This document shows, piece after piece, positions 26,865-35,343 of a DNA stretch of 64,000 bases. The notes under the pieces were generated by a model. That model was not told the DNA's origin, did not search any database, and saw nothing but the letters and a program-made list of their open reading frames with translations. Position 1 is the stretch's first letter; every line of letters starts with the position of its first letter. The position numbers were made by a program, and so were the translations under genes. Source of the DNA: Anaerolineales bacterium UBA6055 (GTDB taxonomy: Bacteria; Chloroflexota; Anaerolineae; Aggregatilineales; Phototrophicaceae); NCBI GenBank assembly GCA_002428985.1, contig DIYL01000051.1, positions 1-64,000 of the forward strand, read 5' to 3'.

Positions 26865-28340
26865 TTAGCGCCATTGATATTGTGGCGATGACAACATAAG
26901 GCAATAAAGTGAAGCAAGTTTGCTAGCGTAGATTTGTGGAGTGACAGGTTGCTCACCCCCCATTCCATTTGAAGTAAATTCAATATAAGGTTGACGTTGC
27001 GAATCTTCAAGGCGATAGCCGAAGACATTTATAGACACACTATCAACCATTTCATTAACTGTTGCAGGTTGTCCGATTCGTTCATGCAATGTGCTCATCA
27101 AGTTGGTTTCTTCATAACTATGTGCTTGATTGGTCAACATATCAGCAACGTTCCAACGATTCAGCAACCCATTAGTATTCACCCACGCGCCAGCAACATC
27201 TGGATAACCGTTAGGGGGCGTCCATCCATACGGTACATGCGCGAGTGATTGTAGAACTTCGATCATCTCAAAATCTTCGACAAACCGTGTTCCGGTTGCA
27301 CGCAATGCACCAACGAAAAACTCAAGCGGGCGACGAAACTTCTGCCCAGTCGAATTCAAGAATTCTTGTGATGTCAGAATATGACGAAGTACAGGCTTAA
27401 CATCACCACGATTTTGCATCCATACTGTCGCAGTTGAATCCACAATAGATTGTGGTGGGTTATCACTGATGAAACGTACACATAGCTTACGACTGAGGAA
27501 TTGTGCAGTCGATGGATGTTCAGCGAGGATCGTGATCAAGTGCAAACCTTCTTCGATACCACGTCCAGCAGGGAAATTACGTCCAAGAATCGTTTTACTC
27601 TCATAATCATGTTCGGCCTCATTAAAATAAAAACCATCATCATTCACTGCACTGATCGTCCAACCAGTTAAAACGCGAGCAACAGCTTTGACATCGTCTT
27701 CTGAATATCCACCATCTACACCAAGTGTATGGAGCTCAAGTAATTCACGAGCATAATTTTCATTGGGGTGTTCAGCAATGTTGACTTCGTTATCAAGGTA
27801 GGTGAGCATCGCAGGGGATTTTGCCGATGCCAACAATATATCGCGGAAGTTACCCATAGCATGTTTACGGAGTACTTCACGATGATAAAACACCATGTCA
27901 TTATAGAGTTCATCGGCTGACACATTAAAATGATCGCCCCAAAAATCGACCATTCGCTCGTACAACTGTGCTCGGCTATGAGTTGCACGTAAAACCATAC
28001 CCATTATCATCGGGACATATGGACGAAATTCTCCCACGGAGAACAAATCACTGCGATTCATTTCTAGAATAGGGGATAGTTGGCTGAGTTCTGGAGTGTC
28101 ACTATCATCAAGTATCTCAGGGTTGAGTTGTTCTTCAAGATAAGGCACATACCCCATCCCTTTGATGCGTTGTACATCTTCAGGACGTGCCCCCCATGTA
28201 ATCCGGTTCAATAGGTGAATATCGGGGTCTATCTGTTCACCATTTGCGAAAGCTTGTGGTGGTTGCAAGTACATCGCCGTAGCTGCACCGACCACCGCCA
28301 AACTACTGGATTTCAAAAAACCACGACGAGAAAGGGTCAT
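26865..28340 (-). CDS. DUF1800 family protein, Tat-exported
   Basis: About 491 residues. Tat signal LSRRGFLKSSSLAVVGA, then DUF1800 body: HLLNRITWGARPEDVQRIK, MVDFWGDHFNVS, NENYARELLELHTLGVDGGYSEDDV and the late HVPYGWTPPNGYPD. Start is ATG 28340 with GGAG six bases upstream; a TTG at 28352 is also in frame. The role of the family is unknown, but it always accompanies DUF1501. Export would depend on the TatAC of this window. Confidence 0.92.
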   Translation of the reverse strand: MTLSRRGFLKSSSLAVVGAATAMYLQPPQAFANGEQIDPDIHLLNRITWGARPEDVQRIKGMGYVPYLEEQLNPEILDDSDTPELSQLSPILEMNRSDLFSVGEFRPYVPMIMGMVLRATHSRAQLYERMVDFWGDHFNVSADELYNDMVFYHREVLRKHAMGNFRDILLASAKSPAMLTYLDNEVNIAEHPNENYARELLELHTLGVDGGYSEDDVKAVARVLTGWTISAVNDDGFYFNEAEHDYESKTILGRNFPAGRGIEEGLHLITILAEHPSTAQFLSRKLCVRFISDNPPQSIVDSTATVWMQNRGDVKPVLRHILTSQEFLNSTGQKFRRPLEFFVGALRATGTRFVEDFEMIEVLQSLAHVPYGWTPPNGYPDVAGAWVNTNGLLNRWNVADMLTNQAHSYEETNLMSTLHERIGQPATVNEMVDSVSINVFGYRLEDSQRQPYIEFTSNGMGGEQPVTPQIYASKLASLYCLMLSSPQYQWR

Positions 28341-28443
28341 TGTTGTCTCCAATCAGCTTGTTATCTCTACTACATAACAAGCGTATCAAAGAGTTTTGAC
28401 CCAATTTTGAAGAAGTTTTGACGATTTCGTCACATTTTAGTTA

Positions 28444-29688
28444 TTATTCTTGTTGATTGATGAGATATTCAAATGCTTCCGCTTGGGACAATTCCATATA
28501 TCGAAACTCCACTATCGCTTCGGCAATACTATCCCAATCTTCCCAGATAACAGCCAACTGTAACCATGACAACCACGCCGCCACGCTATTATCTAAATGG
28601 TCGTTAAGTGTAGCAGATTGTATTAAAAGCCATTGAGCATCAGATGTCCGATTAGATAAATGATACACTATGCCTAAATTGTGCATAGTTGTTGCGGTCA
28701 TCAGCGCATTGTCATTAGATTGCCAATATGTCAAAGCAGTCTGGAAATATCGCGTTGCAACTTCAACATTTCCCACCAAGACCTTGAGAATGCCTAGCTG
28801 TGTTCGGATACGAGCATCAACATCTCCAGATGGGACGTGGGTGAGAATCTCTTCTAAAGTGACAATAGCATCAACGAATTCTTCATCGGTAATCGCCGTA
28901 CATGCTTGATCAAGTAAGAGTGTGATTTCACTATCTGCAACTGACAAATTACACGGTCCAAAATTCCACGCTTGCCAATTGAGTAAAATCCCATCATATT
29001 CGAGACGACCAAAAGCGGGTTGCAAATCACTTGTATCTTCTGACCTGTTAAAACTATTGGAAAATGCATATATTGTCATATCGTGAGACAATGATTTTGT
29101 GTTACTCAAGCCGTCATCATCGTTGAAGGCGATTAACTCAGCATTGATGCGCATTTCAAAAGTGCCACTGTCTTCGACAAATAGCGTCGCATCCAGCCAA
29201 TCTTGTGAAAATGTAGCACCCTCTTCATATCCCCAAACATCTTCCCATACCCATGTTTCATACTCATCAGCATCGGGTGGTTTTACATCAAACCATAAAT
29301 TAAGTTCCATGTTTCCAGACGATTGTTCTAACCATTGTGCGTGCCAAAATGTACGAGCAAGTAATCCATGTTCTTCACCGATGAGCATGTATACCTCTGT
29401 AGGAAGCACATCAGGATACAGATTTATTGCAATCTCCTCTGTTGCAAATACAACATGCGGATAAGCAACAGTCAGTACTTGATGCTGTTCATCATCAGGT
29501 TCATATGCAGTAATGACCTGAAAACGACGGATGTCACTCTCTATATGTGTTTCGGGTAGCTCTTCGATTAGGTCAACAGTGGGTGTAACGAGAAAACCCG
29601 ATGGCGATCCAACTTGTACATCAATCAGAGCAAGGCTTAGCAAAGCCATAGGAAGAACCACCAACATAATTTTTAACAAACGGTTCAT
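28444..29688 (-). CDS. Secreted or anchored TPR-repeat protein
   Basis: 414 residues: N-terminal hydrophobic signal/anchor (LLKIMLVVLPMALLSLALI), a middle region of beta-rich, Trp-rich sequence, and at the C-terminus about three tetratricopeptide repeats (VDAIVTLEEILTHV, ATRYFQTALTYW, TTMHNLGIVYHL). Start ATG 29688 shares one base with the stop of the sensor kinase (TAATG) and has AAGGAG upstream, so it is cotranscribed with the two-component genes. It could be an accessory sensor or regulon member; no catalytic motif. Confidence 0.7.
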   Translation of the reverse strand: MNRLLKIMLVVLPMALLSLALIDVQVGSPSGFLVTPTVDLIEELPETHIESDIRRFQVITAYEPDDEQHQVLTVAYPHVVFATEEIAINLYPDVLPTEVYMLIGEEHGLLARTFWHAQWLEQSSGNMELNLWFDVKPPDADEYETWVWEDVWGYEEGATFSQDWLDATLFVEDSGTFEMRINAELIAFNDDDGLSNTKSLSHDMTIYAFSNSFNRSEDTSDLQPAFGRLEYDGILLNWQAWNFGPCNLSVADSEITLLLDQACTAITDEEFVDAIVTLEEILTHVPSGDVDARIRTQLGILKVLVGNVEVATRYFQTALTYWQSNDNALMTATTMHNLGIVYHLSNRTSDAQWLLIQSATLNDHLDNSVAAWLSWLQLAVIWEDWDSIAEAIVEFRYMELSQAEAFEYLINQQE

Positions 29689-30845
29689 TAGCGGTCTCCT
29701 TCGTATACAGGCAATATAATCTGCATCGTCGTTCCTTCACCAAGTGTACTCTTTGCTTGAATGCGTCCATGGTGCATCTCGACAATCTTCTTGACGGTAG
29801 ATAAGCCTAATCCGCTACCCCCTTTTTGTTTTGTCGCACGTACCAGTGGTTCGAAAATTTTGTCGGGTAAATAATCAGGTTCAATCCCTGCCCCATTATC
29901 CTGAATCAAAATTACAATATTCCGATTATTTCGTTGTACACGAACCCGAATGTGTCCATCTTGAGTCGTATATTTGATGCTATTATCAATGAGGTTTTCA
30001 ATAGCACGCACCATCAAATCACGATCCACATAAATTGGCATTTCATCATGTGGCAATTGTAGTTGAATCGATTTCCCTTGTGTGATCGCAGTATCTTCTA
30101 ATGTATAAAGTGATTCTTCAATAACATCAGCCGCATCAATCACATCCAATTGAAGTGGAACATATTCCAAGCGCGCATCAAATAACATACTGTCGACCAA
30201 CCGTGACAAACGTTGTGCCTCAGCTTCAATCGTATCAGCAGATTGTTTCCAGTTAGTGGTATGAGCAGGGTCAGAATACTTTAGATTCGCAGCATGGCCA
30301 ATAATCCCTGCCAAAGGATTACGCATATCATGTACGATACGGCGGATGAATAAATCATAGAACGCCGAGCGATCATCGCGTTTTGCAATGGGTTCAAAAC
30401 TAATCAAAAAATTTGAACGCGATAATGACTTGATCCTAAGCTGAAATTGTCGATCATCGGCAGTAGTGATCACTTGCCGAATCAACAGATTACTTTCTTC
30501 GACAATGGTTGTAAATGTCCTTGACAGCTGTTTCTCAATATCGCTGGTGATAATATTTTTAGTCTCTCGGTTACGCCAGATGATGCGACCTTTACTATCG
30601 GTAATCAGTATTGGATGTTCAACAAGATCCATCGCTTTGTCACGAAGTTTACGCCTTTCATCTGAAGACAAAACAACAACCCCAATTCCAATAACAACGA
30701 TCCCTGTGAGGAACCATGCCATGGCAAGCGGTGAAGCAAATGAAATTGTGACCAAGGGCATATCTGTACGAAATATCAGCAAAGTAGTGGTAAGCAACCA
30801 AGTGCTCCATGCAACCGCAACAATAATATATTCAGATCGTTTCAT
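29688..30845 (-). CDS. Two-component sensor histidine kinase
   Basis: 385 residues: two N-terminal membrane helices (short extracellular part), a PAS-like region (HPILITDSKGRIIWRNRE), HisKA with phospho-acceptor H172 in RRIVHDMRNPLAG, and HATPase_c with N box IENLIDNSIKYT, DNGAGI and GGSGLGLSTVKKIV. Its ATG overlaps the response-regulator stop by four bases (30842-30845). The stimulus is unknown; there is too little extracellular sequence for a large ligand domain. Confidence 0.94.
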   Translation of the reverse strand: MKRSEYIIVAVAWSTWLLTTTLLIFRTDMPLVTISFASPLAMAWFLTGIVVIGIGVVVLSSDERRKLRDKAMDLVEHPILITDSKGRIIWRNRETKNIITSDIEKQLSRTFTTIVEESNLLIRQVITTADDRQFQLRIKSLSRSNFLISFEPIAKRDDRSAFYDLFIRRIVHDMRNPLAGIIGHAANLKYSDPAHTTNWKQSADTIEAEAQRLSRLVDSMLFDARLEYVPLQLDVIDAADVIEESLYTLEDTAITQGKSIQLQLPHDEMPIYVDRDLMVRAIENLIDNSIKYTTQDGHIRVRVQRNNRNIVILIQDNGAGIEPDYLPDKIFEPLVRATKQKGGSGLGLSTVKKIVEMHHGRIQAKSTLGEGTTMQIILPVYEGDR

Positions 30846-31576
30846 TGGCTCACCAAACGATAGCCGACACCGTGTACAGTCTCAATTAATTCGTTACGTC
30901 TCAGTTTTAACTTACGGCGGATTGCCGCAATGTGCCGATCAACTGTGCGTTCATACCCGTCCCATGAATAATCCCAAACATTGTTCAACAGCGCCTCGCG
31001 AGTCCATTGACGATCTGGATTCCGCGCAAGAAATGCCAACACAGAAAATTCTATCGGTGTGAAGCTAATCTGTTCTCCCTTGTACGATGCGCGAAAATTA
31101 ACAAGGTCAATATCAAGCTCGCCGATGATTATTTGTGAATTTTTATAAGTAGCAGAAGTTGGACGGGTCTCTTGACGAATTCGATTGACAGCACTCAAGG
31201 TCGAACGAATCTGAGTCGCAAGCATATTATTATCCCAAGGTTTTGTAATGAATGCTATCGCACCCTGACCAAGGCTCTCGACTTGCCACTCAGGATAGGA
31301 GGTCAGCATAATAATCGGAATAAATTTTTCACGCTCGCGCAATACCCGGCAAACTTCAATGCCACTCATGCCGCTCATCGCATCCTCAGATAAAACAACA
31401 TCTAACAAAATAAGGTCAGGTACATGATCTTGTATACGACGAATCGCATCTTCACCTGTTGCATAATCTTCGGTGACATACCCTAGATGATTTAAGAACG
31501 TAACTAATGCTGAGCGTATAGATTCTTCATCGTCAACAATCATAATAAGAGATTTTTGAGTCACAATATCGTCCAA
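30842..31576 (-). CDS. OmpR/PhoB-family response regulator
   Basis: Receiver domain with acidic pocket IVDDEES and phospho-acceptor D59 (LILLDV), then the winged-helix trans_reg_C domain (ISFTPIEFSVLAFLARN, WDYSWDGYERTVDRHIAAIRRKL, TVHGVGYRLV). 244 residues from TTG 31576; a GTG at 31564 is an alternative start. Cognate of the kinase immediately downstream. Confidence 0.94.
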   Translation of the reverse strand: MDDIVTQKSLIMIVDDEESIRSALVTFLNHLGYVTEDYATGEDAIRRIQDHVPDLILLDVVLSEDAMSGMSGIEVCRVLREREKFIPIIMLTSYPEWQVESLGQGAIAFITKPWDNNMLATQIRSTLSAVNRIRQETRPTSATYKNSQIIIGELDIDLVNFRASYKGEQISFTPIEFSVLAFLARNPDRQWTREALLNNVWDYSWDGYERTVDRHIAAIRRKLKLRRNELIETVHGVGYRLVSQ

Positions 31577-31731
31577 ATCTGTGTTTTCATCTTTATGTCG
31601 AGTGTATCATGCTTTTGATAAGCATCTATATTTTCAAAGATAACAGTTGAAGGATCTATGCATTTAACGAATTCAATCACTTTGCACTATAATATCTATT
31701 ATGGTGGGATAGATTCTGTAGGGGGATACTC

Positions 31732-32470
31732 ATGCAAGCGACCACAATCGAGGAAGTTATTGATTTACTCGAAAATATCATCACTGACGAACGTAAAACA
31801 GGGAGTCGAATAGCTTTGCATGCATGTATCGTTTGGTGACAATTGAAGTCAAACCCACTGTGATGGTGGTTTTTTCAATGATAATGATCTTATGCGCAAA
31901 CTAGATGTCGTTTTTGCAAATTACTACTTTCGCAATTTGGTAAAATTCCGACAAGGCGACAAGCCCAGTCAATCTTGGGCGATTTCTTTTGATACAACAG
32001 AAAGCAACCACCACCTCATTCTTTAATATCTCCTTGTGGGAATGAATGCACATATTAGCTTTGATCTGGGAATGGCACTGGTTGATGTTAAAGGTGAAAA
32101 TCTATCTCAGTCTGTCCGAGAAGACTTCAACAAAATCAATCTTATCCTTGCGCAAATGATTGATTCCATCCAGAGCAAAATTCGGCAAGTATCACCTTTA
32201 ATTGGTTTACTAGATATTTTATCCCGATTTGATGAAGCCCTAACAGCATTTAGTATTAAAATTGCCCGAGACGCTGCCTGGGGCTTCGCTGTCGGAATTT
32301 CTGAACAGTCACCAGACAATCTTGAGGCATTCATCCAAGCGAGAGATCAGTCAGTGGCAACATTTGGTCAACAGCTTTTACAACTTCAAGGTCTTGTTCG
32401 TTTAGGTGTTCGACTGATTAATCTAACCGAGCGCAAGAATATTCCTTATATTGTTGATACGCTTAGATAG
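31732..32470 (+). pseudogene. DUF5995-like gene, broken by frameshift(s) and a stop
   Basis: The ATG at 31732 begins a frame (IEEVIDLLENIITDERKTGSR) that shifts near 31820-31860. The second frame (CDGGFFNDNDLMRKLDVVFANYYF, then SWAISFDTTE) runs to an in-frame TAA at about 32024 and then continues in the same frame as LLVGMNAHISFDLGMALVD through to 32470. The combined protein matches the DUF5995 pattern as I recall it (LDVxFAxxYF ... LLGMNAHIxxDL). A remnant peptide of 144 residues from 32036 could still be translated. Convergent with the COG0523 gene, 4 bases between stops. Confidence 0.65.
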
Positions 32471-32474
32471 TTAT

Positions 32475-33545
32475 TCATGAGCGAGTCCAGCTAAGTTTAT
32501 CAAACGACTGACTCGAATCTGTTTGTGTATCGATCAAACAGCTCTCGAATAAACGCGTGAGCTCGTCACCACTAATGCCATCATGAGAGCTAATAATAAC
32601 AATCTGTGTTCGACGTGGCTCATCATCCAACCACAGACGATGACGAACAAGGTCGGCTCGCTGCCCAACTAATTGGAAGATAAACCGATCGTCTGGGCGC
32701 TCTGCTATATGGATAATTCCCTTCGATCGATATACTGTAGTCGGCAATGAATCAAGTACTTCTTTAAGTCGATCGAGCTTCAACGGTGTCGTTGATGTCC
32801 AACTCCATGTTGAGTAAACAAGTGTGTGATCGTGGTTGTGGTGATGATGATCATGATCGAGCTCTTCATCGACAGCATGCACATGCACATCATGAGCAGG
32901 GCGTTCAGCTAGTTTCTCCGGTGCAAACTGACCACTACCCAATAAGAGTTCGGGCGCAACCTGCCCTTGTTGTGCTTCAATAATACGGGCATTCGGTGTA
33001 ATCTCGTGAATCTTTGCTTTCACCATCTCTACATAAGTATCTGTTACCAGATCAACTTTATTCAACACAACAAACTCTGCAAACCTGACTTGATCAATAC
33101 CTAAGTTTTTGTCAGCGCCTGTGAGTTCCAGAAAGTACTCAGCATCTACAACAGTAATCACACCATCCATATAGACCAGTGGCATAAATTCCGGCACACG
33201 AAATGTCATTGCAATGGCAACAGGGTCGGAAACACCACTTGCTTCAATGATGATATATTCAGGTGGATCATCTCGATGAATCAACTGTAACGTTTCGCGC
33301 ATAAGGTCGCCGCGGATGGTACAACAGATACAACCGTTGGAGAGTTGAACCATATCACCTTCAACACCTACAATCAGTTGGGCATCAACATTGATTGCAC
33401 CGAAGTCGTTGACCAGTACAGCAATCTTCATGCCATGATCGCTATGCAGAATATAGTTTAAGAGTGTGGTCTTGCCTGCACCAAGAAATCCTGTCAAAAT
33501 CGTAACCGGAACTGGAAAATGCTCTGGATATTTGGACTTTGTCAT
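32475..33545 (-). CDS. COG0523 (CobW/ZinU-type) GTP-binding zinc metallochaperone
   Basis: G3E GTPase of 356 residues: Walker A GFLGAGKTT (19-27), the metal-binding GCICC (71-75), and a histidine-rich linker (HAVDEELDHDHHHHNHDH) before the C-terminal CobW_C domain. Members delivered with Zur/Znu systems supply zinc to client enzymes under starvation. Start ATG 33545 overlaps the znuB stop by four bases, making it the last gene of the zinc operon. The neighbours make zinc, rather than cobalt or iron, the likely metal. Confidence 0.93.
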   Translation of the reverse strand: MTKSKYPEHFPVPVTILTGFLGAGKTTLLNYILHSDHGMKIAVLVNDFGAINVDAQLIVGVEGDMVQLSNGCICCTIRGDLMRETLQLIHRDDPPEYIIIEASGVSDPVAIAMTFRVPEFMPLVYMDGVITVVDAEYFLELTGADKNLGIDQVRFAEFVVLNKVDLVTDTYVEMVKAKIHEITPNARIIEAQQGQVAPELLLGSGQFAPEKLAERPAHDVHVHAVDEELDHDHHHHNHDHTLVYSTWSWTSTTPLKLDRLKEVLDSLPTTVYRSKGIIHIAERPDDRFIFQLVGQRADLVRHRLWLDDEPRRTQIVIISSHDGISGDELTRLFESCLIDTQTDSSQSFDKLSWTRS

Positions 33546-34450
33546 AGCGCCTCACTTCGTTTCATATTATGACTTTCTTCGTTTTCGGTAGTATCTATCA
33601 ATGTAGCTAGCCACACCCAGATTGACTTGAGGCTGAAAACAACAGCAAATAGTGTACTCATCGTCAAGACGATTGACGCACCAGATGGAACATCCAAATA
33701 ATAAGATAGGTAAAATCCAGCAATACCACTCAAGATGCCTATAAATGTGGCACAGATAATCATATGGTGCAATCTTTGCGTGAGCAATCGAGCAGTCGCA
33801 GCAGGTGTGATAAGCAACGCCAACATCAGAGCAATACCAACAGCTTGTAAACTGGCAACAATTGTGACGGCAATCAAGATTAACAATAGCACGCGTAGAC
33901 GTTCCACAGGCAGTTTAAGTGTATGTGCAAGACTGAGATCGAAACTTATGATCAGAAACTGCTTGTAAAAGATGGCGATAACCAGCAGAACCAATCCACC
34001 TAGCACAAACATAGTTTGTAAGTCGCTCGGACTAATGCCATTGATACTTCCGAATAAGATGTGCGCAAGATCAATACTATAACTACCTTGAGTACTAATA
34101 ATAGCAATACCCAAAGCAAACATGGTAACAAACACCAATCCCACAGCAGTATCTTCTTTCAGTCTGTCATTACGAGTTAAGAAGGCAATGACTAAAGCTG
34201 ATAGGATCCCTGCCCCTAAGCCACCTACAAATAGATTACTGCCCACAGCACCTCCAGCTGCTGTGTATGAGAGTGCGACACCAGGCAACACAGAATGTGC
34301 GAGTGCATCTCCAAAAAATGAGAGACCCCGCACAACAACAAAGCAACCGATTACGGAACTGATACCACCAACAAGTATAAGTGCCAGAAGACCACGCTGA
34401 ATGAAGGTATAACTTAGGGGTTCAGCAAAGAAGTTCAGGATTGCATCCAT
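33542..34450 (-). CDS. znuB: Zinc ABC importer permease ZnuB
   Basis: 302-residue integral membrane subunit of the ABC-3 (metal) family with about eight to nine helices. FFGDALAHSVLPGVALSY and DLSLAHTLKLPVERLRVLLL are typical signatures. It begins 5 bases after the znuC stop. Partners: ZnuC at 34456 and ZnuA at 35344. Confidence 0.93.
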   Translation of the reverse strand: MDAILNFFAEPLSYTFIQRGLLALILVGGISSVIGCFVVVRGLSFFGDALAHSVLPGVALSYTAAGGAVGSNLFVGGLGAGILSALVIAFLTRNDRLKEDTAVGLVFVTMFALGIAIISTQGSYSIDLAHILFGSINGISPSDLQTMFVLGGLVLLVIAIFYKQFLIISFDLSLAHTLKLPVERLRVLLLILIAVTIVASLQAVGIALMLALLITPAATARLLTQRLHHMIICATFIGILSGIAGFYLSYYLDVPSGASIVLTMSTLFAVVFSLKSIWVWLATLIDTTENEESHNMKRSEAL

Positions 34451-34455
34451 TATAT

Positions 34456-35268
34456 TTAGTCTCCTGCTCCACGTTCATCTGCAATAAAAATCGTTTCATC
34501 ACCTTGTTGAAAGACGGTAAGTGCGCCACCATAAGCCTGTCGCAACATATTAGGTTGCATGACGATCTGAGGTGTGTCAAACCCAATGAGTTGACGCTTC
34601 AACAGTAATACTCTGTCAAAATCACGTCCAGCACGTCCTAAATCATGGGTTGCCAGTAAAATCGTAATACCTTGTTCGGTTAGGAGGTCGAGTGTATTCA
34701 TAATTTCTTGTTCTGCAGCTGTATCCACACCAGTAAAGGGTTCATCCATCAGCAAGACACGGCTATCTTGTGCAAGCGCACGAGCAATAAATACGCGTCG
34801 TCGCTGACCACCACTTAATTGGCTGATCTGGCGATTTGCAAACTGTGATAAATTAAGTTGTTCCAATAAATCGTGTACAACAGCGTGATCGTCTCGTCGC
34901 CACCACGAAAACCATCGGCTTTGTCGAGCACGTCCCATCATCACAACATCGTAAACGGTTACAGGAAATGACCAATCTATCTCATTCTGCTGTGGTACAT
35001 AACCGACAAATGCATGGCTACTACGACAATCTTCACCCATCACGGAGATTTCACCATTTGTGAAGGGAATTAACCCGCCAATCGCTTTAAATAGCGTACT
35101 TTTGCCTGCACCATTGGGGCCAATGAGTGCAACACGTTCACCGGATTGAATAGTAAAGGTAAGGTGATTGATGGCACGTTTGTCTCCGGGATAACCAGCG
35201 CTTAGATTCTTTACATCTAGTGCAGGCCAGTTAGAACCATGCTTAGTTGTCGAAGATGGTGTTGTCAT
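34456..35268 (-). CDS. znuC: Zinc ABC importer ATPase ZnuC
   Basis: 270-residue ATPase: Walker A GPNGAGKST at 50-58, Q-loop VPQQNEIDW, signature LSGGQRRRVFIARAL, Walker B VLLMDEPFTGVD, switch LATHDLGRAG. The VPQQNEIDWSFP Q-loop region is typical of Mn/Zn-type ABC ATPases. The 75-base gap before it contains a strong hairpin that may reduce its expression relative to znuA. Confidence 0.93.
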   Translation of the reverse strand: MTTPSSTTKHGSNWPALDVKNLSAGYPGDKRAINHLTFTIQSGERVALIGPNGAGKSTLFKAIGGLIPFTNGEISVMGEDCRSSHAFVGYVPQQNEIDWSFPVTVYDVVMMGRARQSRWFSWWRRDDHAVVHDLLEQLNLSQFANRQISQLSGGQRRRVFIARALAQDSRVLLMDEPFTGVDTAAEQEIMNTLDLLTEQGITILLATHDLGRAGRDFDRVLLLKRQLIGFDTPQIVMQPNMLRQAYGGALTVFQQGDETIFIADERGAGD

Positions 35269-35278
35269 ATGTCCTCGT

Positions 35279-35319
35279 ATAAAATAATACAGGCGATACC
35301 CTCAAGGATACCGCCTGTA
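35279..35319 (-). terminator. Partial terminator/attenuator between znuA and znuC
   Basis: On the minus strand TACAGGCGGTATCC and GGGTATCGCCTGTA (with two G-U pairs) form a 14-bp stem with a TTGA loop (35288-35319), followed by TTATTTTAT. This is a strong intrinsic-terminator shape inside the operon, between the stop of znuA (35344) and the start of znuC (35268). Confidence 0.75.
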
Positions 35320-35343
35320 CTCATAAATTAGTAGAAGTAATGA

